Shown here in pieces: positions 15,940 to 24,273 of a stretch of DNA of 40,660 nucleotides. The position numbers and the translations under genes were made by a program. The first letter of the stretch is position 1. Each line of letters begins with the position of its first letter. Below the pieces are notes generated by a model, which saw only the letters and a list, made by a program, of their open reading frames with translations, was not told where the DNA came from and did no database searches. Source of the stretch: Anaerolineae bacterium clx_CAG2 (GTDB lineage Bacteria; Chloroflexota; Anaerolineae; JAAEKA01); the NCBI GenBank assembly GCA_014155705.1, contig JAAEKA010000042.1, forward strand, positions 1 to 40,660, read 5' to 3'.

Positions 15940-16376
15940 TCGCATCCGAACGTAGTATAGATTCAGGCGCAATCGACGCAGCTATGCCCGTACAGATCGG
16001 CGCGCATGTCGACCTGGAACTGATCGACGACCAGGACGGCCGCGAGCCGCTGGCGGTGGATATTGTCAATGCCCAGTCGGCCGATCTTGCCCAGGGCTTC
16101 CTGGGCGCGAACACGCCGCTGGCCAGAGCCATCCGCGGCCAGACCGCCGGCAGCGACGTACCCTACGTTATGGGCGACATCCGCCGTGTGCGCATTGTGC
16201 GTGTGACACCCTCACAAACTGTCGCCTCGACTGACGCCAGAGAGCGCCGCGAGGCCGTGCTGCAAAAGGCGTTGAGCGATGCCGAACGCACCAACGCCGA
16301 GATGTTCGCCGCCTCATTCAGCAGCAAATGGGGCGACTATGACCCGCAGGGCATCGCTGCGTGGAACGAACCATGA
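15936..16376 (+). CDS. GreA/GreB C-terminal-domain protein
   Basis: The protein has 146 residues. The part from about residue 17 to 90 matches the C-terminal FKBP-like domain of Gre factors: VQIGAHVDLELIDDQDGREPLAVDIVNAQSADLAQGF, then NTPLARAIRGQTAGSDVPY and RRVRIVRV. The N-terminal coiled coil that enters the RNA polymerase channel is absent, so it cannot be a normal transcript-cleavage factor. It could bind RNA polymerase in another role. The start at 15936 overlaps the previous stop; the Met codon at 15984 is an alternative start exactly at the domain border. The C-terminal tail is charged and helical. Confidence 0.6.
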   Translation: MIASERSIDSGAIDAAMPVQIGAHVDLELIDDQDGREPLAVDIVNAQSADLAQGFLGANTPLARAIRGQTAGSDVPYVMGDIRRVRIVRVTPSQTVASTDARERREAVLQKALSDAERTNAEMFAASFSSKWGDYDPQGIAAWNEP

Positions 16377-16401
16377 GCTGATGCCCAACAAGGAGATTCC
16401 A

Positions 16402-17934
16402 ATGTTTTCTTCCGTTCAGTCCCGCGCCAGGCTGTTTGGCTTGCTGTTGTCTGTTTTGCTTGTGCTGACGATGATGGCCGGGTGCTCCAGGCAACCGGCT
16501 GAACAAACGCCAACTCCGGAGATGCCCACCATGCCCCCCACCGCTGAACCCGTTCCAACGACCATACCTGAGGCTGCCCCGGTCGCAGAGCCGGCCTTGG
16601 TTGGCCAGTGGCAGGGCAAGATCGCGCTGCCCGGCGCCGGTCTGGAGATCATCGTGGCCCTGGTCGAGCAGGATGGCGTCTGGAGCGGGACCATCGACGT
16701 GCCGGCCCAGGGCGCGGCAGGCATTCCCCTGCACGATATAACCGTTGAGGGCGACGCCGTACGTTTCGAGATGCTGAGTGGGGCGCAGTTGGCTGCGTTC
16801 GACGGCCAGGCGCAGCCCGATGGCAGCATCAGCGGCGCCTTCACCCAGAGCGGCTTCGAGGGAACCTTTGAACTGGCGCGGCCTCAGGAGCCAACTACTG
16901 CCGAGCCCCTGCCCTATGTGGAGGAAGAGGTGACCTTCCAGAACGGCGACGTCACCCTGGCCGGCACACTGACGCTGCCCGCAGGCGATGGCCCTTTTCC
17001 CGCGCTGATTCTGCTCAGCGGCAGCGGCCAGCAGGACCGGAACGAGGCGCTGCCCATCGTGCCCGGCTACAAGCCTTTCTACGAGATTGCCGACACGCTG
17101 ACTCGTCAGGGCGTCGCTGTGCTGCGCTATGATGACCGCGGCGTGGGCGGATCCACCGGCGATCCCACCACGGCCACCAGCGCCGACTTTGCCGACGATG
17201 CTGAAGCAGCGTTTCGTTTCCTGCAGGATCGCGCCGACATCGACGGCGAGCAGATCGGCATGCTGGGCCACAGCGAGGGCGGCATCCTGGCAGCCATGAT
17301 CGCGGCTCGCAACCCTGATGTGGCCTTCGTGATCTCCATGGCCGGAACGGCCGTGGACGGCTATGAGACCGTCGTCAAGCAGGTGGAGCGGCTGGCGTTG
17401 GCGGCCGGTTCCAGCCAGGCCGACGCCGACGCCGCAACCGTGCAACAGCGGGCAGCGCTGGATATGGTCCTTGCCCAGGATTGGGATGGCCTGGAGGCCA
17501 TGGCCACCACCATCGTTGAAGAACAGATCGCGGCGATTCCGGCGGAGCAACTCGCGGCCATGGGCGACAAGGACGCGCTGGTGCAGCAGCAGGTAGCCGC
17601 CCAACTGCAGGCGCTCCAGAGCCCCTGGTACCAGTTCTTCCTCAGCCATGATCCCGCCGACGATCTGGCCAGGGTGACTGCGCCGGTGTTAGGCATCTTC
17701 GGCGGCAACGACGCCCAGGTAGACGCTGACCAGAACAGCACGGCCCTGCAAGCTGCACTGGAGCGCGCCGGCAACACGGACGTGACCATCCAGGTGTTGC
17801 CCACGGCCAATCACCTGTTCCAGGACGCCGTCACCGGCGGCGTGGACGAATACGCTGCTCTGCCCCCACAGCTCATGCCTGAGTTCCTGCAGGCGATCAG
17901 CCAGTGGCTGCTGGCGCGCGTGCAATTGCCCTGA
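16402..17934 (+). CDS. Secreted lipoprotein alpha/beta hydrolase
   Basis: This 510-residue protein has a lipoprotein signal ending at MMAGC and a Pro/Thr-rich linker. A small beta domain (about 65-165, WQGKIALPGAGLEIIVALVEQDGVWSGTIDVP) is followed by an alpha/beta hydrolase domain. The nucleophile is Ser291 in GHSEGG, with likely partners Asp437 (GGNDAQ) and His471 (ANHLF). An upstream loop (YDDRGVGGS) is typical of esterase/acyl-hydrolase members. It probably hydrolyses an ester or peptide outside the membrane; the substrate is unknown. AAGGAG at 16390 fixes the start at 16402. A strong terminator follows the gene. Confidence 0.88.
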   Translation: MFSSVQSRARLFGLLLSVLLVLTMMAGCSRQPAEQTPTPEMPTMPPTAEPVPTTIPEAAPVAEPALVGQWQGKIALPGAGLEIIVALVEQDGVWSGTIDVPAQGAAGIPLHDITVEGDAVRFEMLSGAQLAAFDGQAQPDGSISGAFTQSGFEGTFELARPQEPTTAEPLPYVEEEVTFQNGDVTLAGTLTLPAGDGPFPALILLSGSGQQDRNEALPIVPGYKPFYEIADTLTRQGVAVLRYDDRGVGGSTGDPTTATSADFADDAEAAFRFLQDRADIDGEQIGMLGHSEGGILAAMIAARNPDVAFVISMAGTAVDGYETVVKQVERLALAAGSSQADADAATVQQRAALDMVLAQDWDGLEAMATTIVEEQIAAIPAEQLAAMGDKDALVQQQVAAQLQALQSPWYQFFLSHDPADDLARVTAPVLGIFGGNDAQVDADQNSTALQAALERAGNTDVTIQVLPTANHLFQDAVTGGVDEYAALPPQLMPEFLQAISQWLLARVQLP

Positions 17935-17954
17935 AATCCCTCAGTGTGTCGTGG

Positions 17955-18024
17955 CGACTTCAGTCGTTTCTGCCATCACAGAGCGGCTGAAGTCGTCATT
18001 GCGAACGGCTGGCCATCCGGCCAG
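17955..18024. repeat. Two hairpin repeats downstream of the hydrolase
   Basis: CGACTTCAGTCG (17955-17966) pairs with CGGCTGAAGTCG (17984-17995) through 12 pairs including one G-T. CTGGCC (18009-18014) pairs with GGCCAG (18019-18024). Neither is followed by a T-tract. They lie just ahead of the true terminator and look like dispersed intergenic palindromes. Confidence 0.65.
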
Positions 18025-18057
18025 GGCAACGACTGACCAGTGGTTGAGCAGGAGTCT

Positions 18058-18091
18058 CCCCAGGCGCAGGGTGCGCCTGGGGGGCTTTTTT
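18058..18091 (+). terminator. Intrinsic terminator after the lipoprotein hydrolase
   Basis: CCCCAGGCGC (18058-18067) pairs exactly with GCGCCTGGGG (18073-18082) around a 5-base loop. GGC and six T (18086-18091) follow. This is a strong rho-independent terminator for the transcript that ends at 17934. Confidence 0.9.
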
Positions 18092-18159
18092 GCTACACTG
18101 AGGGCGTATCAGGGCAGCACATGCCGCCCCCCGCTCACAGCTATCACTGGAGGTTTCCC

Positions 18160-18696
18160 ATGTCCGCTCAACTGCCAGGCTCAACCCTGGACACGACGTC
18201 CGTTCACCACGAAGCCCGCGGCCGCATCGTCGCCGGCATCGCCCTGATCGCCATCGGCCTGCTGGCCTTGCTGGCCCAGTTCACCAACTGGAGCATCCTG
18301 GGCTGGATGGTCCTGCCCACCTTGGCGCTGATCTTTCTGACCTGGGGTCTGTTGACCCGCAACTTCGGCCTCATCATCCCCGGCGGCATTCTGGGTGGTC
18401 TGGGCCTGGGCTTGTTTACCATGGTCGGCCCCATGTCGAGCCTGTTCGTAAACGCGCAGCCGGGCGTGTTCATGCTCAGTTTCGCTGCTGGCTGGGCGTT
18501 GATCGCCCTGCTCTCACCCATCACCAGCGACCGCGTTCAGTGGTGGCCGCTGGTTCCCGGCGCAGTGATCGGTATGGTCGGTCTGTTCCTGCTGGGCGGC
18601 CGTTTCACCTGGGCCATCATGCAGTTGATGGGCTACGGCTGGGCTCTGATCCTGATTGGCATTGGCGCCTACCTGCTGCTGCGGCGCAAGGCGTAG
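18160..18696 (+). CDS. Polytopic membrane protein of unknown function
   Basis: This 178-residue protein begins with a polar stretch of about 20 residues. Five to six hydrophobic helices follow (about 22-40, 46-62, 66-85, 98-118, 126-143 and 150-170), ending in LLLRRKA. The helix pairs resemble the small LiaF-type N-terminal membrane module, but no soluble domain follows. TGGAGG lies 7 bases ahead of the chosen ATG. It precedes an ABC exporter pair by 104 bases, with a palindrome between, so a shared role is possible but not shown. Confidence 0.72.
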   Translation: MSAQLPGSTLDTTSVHHEARGRIVAGIALIAIGLLALLAQFTNWSILGWMVLPTLALIFLTWGLLTRNFGLIIPGGILGGLGLGLFTMVGPMSSLFVNAQPGVFMLSFAAGWALIALLSPITSDRVQWWPLVPGAVIGMVGLFLLGGRFTWAIMQLMGYGWALILIGIGAYLLLRRKA

Positions 18697-18705
18697 ATTG
18701 AACAA

Positions 18706-18721
18706 AGGACTATTCAGTCCT
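18706..18721. repeat. AGGACT-ATTC-AGTCCT palindrome
   Basis: This inverted repeat has 6-base arms and a 4-base centre. It is related to the AGGACTGNCAGTCCT motif of the bat operon, but it is single and has a different centre. It lies between the membrane-protein gene and the ABC transporter genes. Confidence 0.6.
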
Positions 18722-18800
18722 CGCTAGGCAAAACGACTCGACAGCGGCCGGCAGCGTCTTGACGCTGCTGGTCGCTCTGCATTTGCATAAGGAGGTACGT

Positions 18801-19745
18801 ATGGCTGACCCGATCATTGTCACCGAGGGCCTGACCCGTCGCTTTGGCGACACTGTGGCTGTCGATGGTCTGGCGCTGGAGGTTTACCCCGGCGAGGTGT
18901 TCGGCTTCCTGGGCCATAACGGCGCAGGCAAGACCACCACGGTGCGTCTGCTCAACGGCGTGCTGACCCCCAGCGATGGCCATGCGCGCATCCTGGGGCT
19001 GGATCCAATGACTGATGGCCCGGCCCTGCGCCGCCTGACCGGCGTGCTGACCGAGACGCCCTCGCTGGACGAGCGCCTGACCGCGCGCGTCAACCTGAGC
19101 ATCTACGCCGACCTGTATGGTGTGTCCAAGACCGAGGTCAAGCGCCGTGTCGACCAATTGCTGGCTGCCTTCGATCTGACGGAGCGGGCCGACGACAAGG
19201 TGGGCGAATACAGCAAGGGCATGAAACAGCGGTTGGCCCTGGCACGCACCGTCATCCACCAGCCCACTCTGCTCTTCCTGGATGAACCGACGGCCGCGCT
19301 GGACCCGGTGGCCGCGCGCCAGGTGCATGCCATGATTCTCAGCACTGCGCGCGAGGGGCGCACCGTCTTCATCAACACCCACAACCTGGTTGAGGCTCAG
19401 CGGATGTGCGACCGCGTGGGCGTGATGGAGCACGGGCGGCTGGTGGCGCTGGGCACGCCGCATGAGCTGGCGCGCAGCCTGGCGCGCAATGTGAGCGTAG
19501 AGTTTGAGCTGGCCCCCGGCAGCGCCGAGCAGGCCATGACGGCGTTGCAAGCTATGCCTGTCCAGGTCAGCGCCGGCCAGCGCAATGGTACGGTATTGGT
19601 CAGCGGCGCCGAGCGCGAGGCTATCCCTGACCTGATCGATAGGCTGGTCAGCGCGCACGTTCGTATCTACCAGGTGACGCCGCAGGAGCCGACCCTGGAG
19701 GACGTCTATTTTGCCCTGCACAGCGACGCGGAGGTGAAGCAATGA
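18801..19745 (+). CDS. ABC transporter ATP-binding protein (ABC-2 type exporter)
   Basis: This 314-residue ATPase contains all expected motifs: Walker A GHNGAGKT, a signature variant YSKGMKQRLALART, Walker B LLFLDEPTAALDP and the switch His in INTHNLVEA. The C-terminal extension of about 90 residues is typical of DrrA/CcmA-like ATPases that pair with ABC-2 permeases. AAGGAGG precedes the ATG at 18801. The stop overlaps the permease start (ATGA). It probably drives export of a drug, lipid or other small molecule. The substrate is unknown. Confidence 0.93.
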   Translation: MADPIIVTEGLTRRFGDTVAVDGLALEVYPGEVFGFLGHNGAGKTTTVRLLNGVLTPSDGHARILGLDPMTDGPALRRLTGVLTETPSLDERLTARVNLSIYADLYGVSKTEVKRRVDQLLAAFDLTERADDKVGEYSKGMKQRLALARTVIHQPTLLFLDEPTAALDPVAARQVHAMILSTAREGRTVFINTHNLVEAQRMCDRVGVMEHGRLVALGTPHELARSLARNVSVEFELAPGSAEQAMTALQAMPVQVSAGQRNGTVLVSGAEREAIPDLIDRLVSAHVRIYQVTPQEPTLEDVYFALHSDAEVKQ

Positions 19746-20560
19746 ACTGGCGAGCGATCTGGGCTATCATGCGCAAGGACCTGCGGGTCGTCTTGCAGAA
19801 CAAGGGCGTGGTGCTGCCGATCATCCTGTTGCCGGTGATCCTGTTCGTGGTGCTGCCGCTGCTGGTGTTGTTGTTACCCGCAGCCCTCGGCAGCACGGGA
19901 GCCGGCAGCAACGACCTGCAAGAGCTGCTGGCGATGGTATCGCCCGGCTTGCGCTCACAGCTCGAGGGTCTGGACCCTGACGCAGCCGGCGCAGTCTTCT
20001 TCCTGGTCTACATGCTGGCGCCGTTGTTCCTGATTGTGCCGATCATGGTCTCCAACGTGATTGCGGCCGACAGCTTCGTGGGCGAGAAAGAACGCAAGAC
20101 GCTGGAGGCATTGCTCTACACGCCCACCACCGACGGCGAGTTGCTGATGGGCAAGCTACTGTCGGCCTGGCTGCCCGCGTTGCTGGTGTCGTTGTTGGGC
20201 TACGTGCTCTACAGCATCACGGCCAATCTGGCCGCCGCACAACTGGTGGGCAGGCCGCTCTTCCCTAACCTGATCTGGACGGTGATGGTGGTCTGGGTGG
20301 CGCCAGCCGCAGCCGCCTTTGGCCTGACCAGCATGATGCTGGTCTCGGTGCGGGCCAAGACCTTCCAGGATGCCTACCAGACCGGTTCGTTGGTCGTGCT
20401 GCCTGTACTGATCCTGCTGCTGGGCCAAGCCGTGGGCGTGATTTACTTCAGCGTTTGGCTGACCCTGCTGCTGGGGTTGGGGCTGTGGGTTGTTAGCCTG
20501 GTGCTGCTGTATTTCGGCAAACGGACGTTTCACCGGACGGAACTGATCGCACAGTTGTGA
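19742..20560 (+). CDS. ABC-2 type transporter permease
   Basis: This 272-residue permease has six hydrophobic helices (about 22-48, 82-104, 136-158, 175-200, 212-230 and 235-255). The ABC-2 signature loop VAADSFVGEKERKTLEALLYTPTT-like (residues about 107-132) couples to the ATPase. The first helix is preceded by MRKDLRVVLQNK, typical of the family. It forms an exporter with the preceding ATP-binding protein through translational coupling. Confidence 0.92.
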   Translation: MNWRAIWAIMRKDLRVVLQNKGVVLPIILLPVILFVVLPLLVLLLPAALGSTGAGSNDLQELLAMVSPGLRSQLEGLDPDAAGAVFFLVYMLAPLFLIVPIMVSNVIAADSFVGEKERKTLEALLYTPTTDGELLMGKLLSAWLPALLVSLLGYVLYSITANLAAAQLVGRPLFPNLIWTVMVVWVAPAAAAFGLTSMMLVSVRAKTFQDAYQTGSLVVLPVLILLLGQAVGVIYFSVWLTLLLGLGLWVVSLVLLYFGKRTFHRTELIAQL

Positions 20561-20594
20561 ACACGACATCTGTTCGATCTAGACGGGTGTCCTC

Positions 20595-20659
20595 TAGAAA
20601 CCGGGAGTTTGTACTGGCTGTTTCGAGCACGAAACGCTCACGAAAACTCCCGGTTTCTA
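20595..20659. repeat. Nested 65-base palindrome
   Basis: The outer 16-base arms, TAGAAACCGGGAGTTT (20595-20610) and its exact complement (20644-20659), enclose an inner hairpin GTTTCG-AGCA-CGAAAC (20620-20635). There is no T-tract beyond the arms. The structure suggests a small non-autonomous mobile or REP-like element in the gap of 287 bases between the ABC permease and the next gene. A possible -10 (TATACT, 20755-20760) is the only other signal seen in that gap. Confidence 0.85.
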
Positions 20660-20847
20660 CGTGTACTTGTTGCACGAAGTTCGGTCTACTGAGGTAAGCT
20701 TGAGATAAATGGCTTCAGTTGTCCGGTGAATTTCGTGCATTCTGCGCGCTTGAGTATACTACGTCCCCACAAACACGCTGGCGCACGGTTGGCGCAGCGG
20801 CAACCCTTGGTTGAGCACATCATCATTGCCTGTGAGGAAGAAGCCGT

Positions 20848-21399
20848 ATGAAAACTGTCATGGGATTGTTTGAGCAACGCAACAGCGCAGAAGCCGCCGC
20901 CGCTGCTGTCCAGAAGATCGGTGTGCCCCAGCACCAGATCACGCTGATGAACAACGCCACACCGGCCAGCCAACTGGTGGAGCCGGGGCCGCGCACGATC
21001 ACCATGAAGGCGGTGCGCAGCTTTACGCTGTTGTTGACGCTGACCTTCGGCATCTTTGGCCTGTTTGCCGGGGTGGGATCGATCTTTGTCTTCGATGCCG
21101 GCGGCGACATTGCGGTCTTGACGGTGCTGGTATTCCTGCTGATTGGCGCCTTCTGCGGGCTGTTCATGGGCTGGGTCAAGGGGCGCTCCGACGCCGACAG
21201 CGCCATCCAGGAGTTCCGCGAGGCCGTGCAGCACGGCGATACACTGCTGGTGGTGCAGACCGAGAAGTACGCACAAATGGTCGAGGCCAAGATGCAGGCC
21301 GCCAACGCTCACTGGTTCATCACAACCCAACAGGTCAACCGTCTGCAAACTCATCCTGAGTTGCACGAGGCGGGTCATACGCCGGCCGCAGCTCACTGA
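20848..21399 (+). CDS. Small stress-type membrane protein
   Basis: The protein has 183 residues. An N-terminal domain of about 45 residues (MGLFEQRNSAEAAAAAVQKIGVPQHQITLM) resembles the ferredoxin-like start of general-stress-17M/DUF1269-type proteins. Two membrane helices joined by a short loop follow (about 60-83 and 91-113, with a glycine-rich GLFAGVG). A second cytoplasmic unit (GRSDADSAIQEFREAVQHGDTLLVVQTEKY) looks like a matching half-domain. The function of this family is not established. The gene lies downstream of a long palindrome, with a weak -10 (TATACT) about 90 bases upstream. Confidence 0.65.
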   Translation: MKTVMGLFEQRNSAEAAAAAVQKIGVPQHQITLMNNATPASQLVEPGPRTITMKAVRSFTLLLTLTFGIFGLFAGVGSIFVFDAGGDIAVLTVLVFLLIGAFCGLFMGWVKGRSDADSAIQEFREAVQHGDTLLVVQTEKYAQMVEAKMQAANAHWFITTQQVNRLQTHPELHEAGHTPAAAH

Positions 21400-21430
21400 C
21401 ATCTCATTACCGCTCAACCGGTCACGTCAC

Positions 21431-22360
21431 ATGGCTCCGTTTCCTCGTTTCTACGACCCTTTACGCATCGGCACGCTGTTCAACCCAGATATGGCTCGCA
21501 TCGCAGAGGAGGCGGCCGAGATCGGTCTGCTGCCGGCTGCAGCAGACCTGCGCAACGTTCACCTGCTGCTGATCGACATGCAGGTCGACTTTTGCCACGA
21601 AAATGGCAGTCTCTACGTGCCCGGCGCGCTGGGCGACGTGCAGCGCGTCATCGAGTTCATCTATCGCAACGCTGAGCACATCAGCCAGATCACCTGTTCG
21701 TTGGACTCGCATCTGCCCAGCCAGATCTTCTCGCCTGGCTGGTGGGCCGACGCCAGCGGCAAACATCCCGCCCCCTTCACTATCATCACGGGCCAGGATG
21801 TGCTGAGCGGCCGCCAGCGGCCGCTGGTCGAGCCAGCATGGTCACGCGAGTACGTAGCGCGCTTGGAGCAGGACCATAAGAAGTTGCTGACCATCTGGCC
21901 CTACCACACCCTGATCGGCAGCATCGGCCACATGCTGGACCCGGAGCTGTGGTCAGCCGTTTTTTGGCACTCAGTGGCGCGCAAGACCCAGCCTACATGG
22001 ATGAACAAAGGCAGCAACCCCCTCACCGAGCATTACTCAATCATCCAGCCGGAGGTGCCGGCGCCCGGCGCGCCCGGCGGCGGCAAGAACCAGGTCTTCC
22101 TGAACGAATTGGCCGAGGCGGATCTGATCATTGTGGCCGGCGAGGCCATGAGCCATTGCGTGTTGGAGACAGTTGAGGACCTGGTGGAGGAGTTCGGCGA
22201 GCAGCCGGAGCTGCTGCGCAAGGTGCTGTTCCTGCGCGACTGCACCTCGCCCGTGGCGCATCCGGAGATCGACTTCCGCGCTATTGCCGTGGCCCGGTTG
22301 GCCGAGTTCGAGCGCCAAGGCATCCGACTGGTGGAGAGCATCGAGGTCGACCTGGGCTGA
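21431..22360 (+). CDS. Nicotinamidase/isochorismatase-like cysteine hydrolase
   Basis: This 309-residue enzyme shows the catalytic triad of the superfamily. Asp49 lies in LLLIDMQVDF, a Lys lies in the loop before WPYHTL, and a Cys lies in AGEAMSHCVLETV, preceded by the usual non-proline cis-like bend. A metal-binding Asp and His pair is plausible in LDSHLPSQIF. It is much longer than PncA of E. coli and has an extended N-terminus and an insertion (WSAVFWHSVARKTQPTWMNKG), so the substrate may not be nicotinamide. The chosen ATG at 21431 begins 31 bases after the preceding gene. Confidence 0.85.
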   Translation: MAPFPRFYDPLRIGTLFNPDMARIAEEAAEIGLLPAAADLRNVHLLLIDMQVDFCHENGSLYVPGALGDVQRVIEFIYRNAEHISQITCSLDSHLPSQIFSPGWWADASGKHPAPFTIITGQDVLSGRQRPLVEPAWSREYVARLEQDHKKLLTIWPYHTLIGSIGHMLDPELWSAVFWHSVARKTQPTWMNKGSNPLTEHYSIIQPEVPAPGAPGGGKNQVFLNELAEADLIIVAGEAMSHCVLETVEDLVEEFGEQPELLRKVLFLRDCTSPVAHPEIDFRAIAVARLAEFERQGIRLVESIEVDLG

Positions 22361-22367
22361 AGACTGA

Positions 22368-22396
22368 TTGACAAGACGGGCCTCTCAGGCTAATTT
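22368..22396 (+). promoter_or_regulatory. Possible promoter of the polysaccharide deacetylase gene
   Basis: TTGACA (22368-22373) is a perfect -35 box, separated by 17 bases from TAATTT (22391-22396), a weak -10. The predicted start of transcription lies only a few bases before the GTG start codon. Confidence 0.45.
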
Positions 22397-22410
22397 GCTG
22401 AGGGAGAGCA

Positions 22411-23481
22411 GTGATCGTGCCATTTCGTGTGACCTTTTTTTATCGGCTGTTGGTTTTGACCCTGGTTGTGGGCTTCACGGTTCAGCCAGCGGCGGCGTCT
22501 TCTCCTGCCGCCGCGAACGGCATCGTGGCGCCGGCTGCAGGTGATGTGGTGCGCGGCGTCGTCGCTGTCAACGGCGTGGCCCATACCGCAGACTTCGCCA
22601 AATGGCAACTTGATCTGCTGCCGGGAGACGATGCCAGCAATGCCGTCTTTCTTGGGGTGGGCGAGACAGCCGCGCCGGCTGCCAGCAAGCTGGCTCAATT
22701 CGACAGCGCCCGCTTCCCCGATGGCGCTTATAAGTTACGCCTGCGGGTGGTCCGCCGAGATGGTAATTACGAGGAACACTTCACGGCCATCACCATCGCC
22801 AACACAGGGCCGGTTCCTGCGTCGCAGCCAGCTACTGTCAGCCCTGCGCGGCTGGTCAGCAACCGCGCGGCTGCGTTGGGCCTGCCCACCCACAGCGCTG
22901 AAGACCAACCCATTATCTATCTGACCTTCGATGACGGACCCAGCTCTGTGTTCACCCCGCAGATAGTGGATCTCTTGGCGCGCTATGATGCCCAGGCGAC
23001 TTTCTTCGTGATCGGAGTACACGTGCGCCGTGCGCTGGCTGCGCTGCGTCCGGTGGCCGAGGCCGGCCACACCATCGCCAATCACACCCTCAGCCACAAG
23101 TCGCTGGCCGGCCGCAGCCAGCAAGCCTTTGCTGGCGAGCTACAAGCCACCGAAGAACTGGTGGCCGCGTCCGTGGGCGATCTGTTGCCGGCCGATCACG
23201 CGTTTCGCTACCTGCGCCCCCCAGGCGGCGGCGTAGACGCCAACACGATTTCCTACGCCGCCAAGCTGGGTTACAAAGTCGTGGGCTGGGACATCGACCC
23301 CAAAGACTGGCGCCGGCCGGGTGCAGCCGCAATCGCTTCGTCGGTTATCCAGCGCGCTTTTCCCGGAGCGATCGTCGTCCTGCACGACGGCGGCGGCGCC
23401 AACCAGCAGACTGTGGTGGCCGTCGAGACGATCCTGCAAGAGCTTGGCCAGCAGGGCTATGTCTTTCGTGCTCTGCCGTAG
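22411..23481 (+). CDS. Secreted NodB-type polysaccharide deacetylase
   Basis: The protein has 356 residues. A signal peptide ends near PAAASS. A domain of about 100 residues that looks like a bacterial Ig/carbohydrate-recognition unit follows (VVAVNGVAHTADFAKWQLDLLPGDDA ... FPDGAYKLRLRVVRRDG). The NodB domain (about 165-350) has all catalytic motifs: TFDDGPS, HTIANHTLSH, RYLRPPGGG, VGWDIDPKDW and VLHDGGG. It should remove acetyl groups from an extracellular N-acetylated polysaccharide in a metal-dependent reaction. The start is GTG, after AGGGAG. It is the last plus-strand gene before a convergent block. Confidence 0.92.
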   Translation: MIVPFRVTFFYRLLVLTLVVGFTVQPAAASSPAAANGIVAPAAGDVVRGVVAVNGVAHTADFAKWQLDLLPGDDASNAVFLGVGETAAPAASKLAQFDSARFPDGAYKLRLRVVRRDGNYEEHFTAITIANTGPVPASQPATVSPARLVSNRAAALGLPTHSAEDQPIIYLTFDDGPSSVFTPQIVDLLARYDAQATFFVIGVHVRRALAALRPVAEAGHTIANHTLSHKSLAGRSQQAFAGELQATEELVAASVGDLLPADHAFRYLRPPGGGVDANTISYAAKLGYKVVGWDIDPKDWRRPGAAAIASSVIQRAFPGAIVVLHDGGGANQQTVVAVETILQELGQQGYVFRALP

Positions 23482-23497
23482 CGGGTCGAGGCGTGCG

Positions 23498-24214
23498 TCA
23501 ATTCCCTCCGCTTAAATACAAATCGATCATCTGCTTCCAGTAAGGCCAATCGTGCGCCCAGCCGTTCCAGACTCGCAGCGCGTGCCAGATGTTCTTGTCC
23601 CACAGAATCTGCGAGAAGTATTCGGTGGCCCCGCGCAGCGGCTCGGTCTCACTGGTGGTCAGAATGATCTCCATGCGCCGCATCTGTTCCAGTCGCGCGT
23701 GGTCGTGCTCGTTCTTGACGAAATCTACCGGGTTGTTGAAGTAGACATTGTCGTCGCGGTGGCCGTCGGTCCAGTCGCTGATGTCGTACAGCCCGTTCAT
23801 CGCCAGCACGCGGCTCACCAGGTCAGGGTGGCGAAAAGCGAAGTTGACCGCCTGATAGGCGCCGAAGCTGGCTCCCAGCACGATCAGAAATGGGTTAGGG
23901 TTGCGCTGAGTGAAGGGAATCACCTCGCGACTCAGATAGTTGTCATACTGAGTCTGACGCCAGGCGCGGTCGCCGGGCCACTTCCAGCGAGCGTACCAAC
24001 TCTCCGCATCTACGCTGTCTACGCAGTAGACCTGGATGTAGCCTCGCTCGATCGGGTCGGCCATGGAGTCGACCATGCCCCGGTTCTCCCAGTCAAAAAA
24101 GCGCCCCTGGGAAGTCGGGAAGACGATAACGCGCGCGCCGCTGTACCCATAGACCAGCAGTTCCATGTCGCGGCCCAGATTTGGGCTATACCAGCGATGA
24201 AAATCTCGGTTCAT
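23498..24214 (-). CDS. Esterase (alpha/beta hydrolase, putative esterase D type)
   Basis: This 238-residue enzyme is of the PF00756-like esterase kind. The nucleophile Ser is in GASFGAYQAVNFAFRHPDLV, an oxyanion/strand region is in GARVIVFPTSQGRFFDWENRG, and a likely catalytic His is in WNGWAHDWPYWKQM. No signal peptide is present, so it acts in the cytoplasm. I chose the ATG at 24214, which has AGGTGAG ahead of it; the start at 24307 would overlap maf. It shares the minus strand with maf and is convergent with the deacetylase gene. Confidence 0.85.
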   Translation of the reverse strand: MNRDFHRWYSPNLGRDMELLVYGYSGARVIVFPTSQGRFFDWENRGMVDSMADPIERGYIQVYCVDSVDAESWYARWKWPGDRAWRQTQYDNYLSREVIPFTQRNPNPFLIVLGASFGAYQAVNFAFRHPDLVSRVLAMNGLYDISDWTDGHRDDNVYFNNPVDFVKNEHDHARLEQMRRMEIILTTSETEPLRGATEYFSQILWDKNIWHALRVWNGWAHDWPYWKQMIDLYLSGGN

Positions 24215-24273
24215 GTGCTCACCTGTCCAAGCTGTGTAAGGTGAGTAAAGTGTAACATGCTCTGCCGTGGCCG

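Noticed and set aside
15716-16132. Minus-strand frame opposite the Gre-like gene
   Set aside because: It has no domain and no ribosome-binding site, and it is the shadow of the better-supported plus-strand frame.
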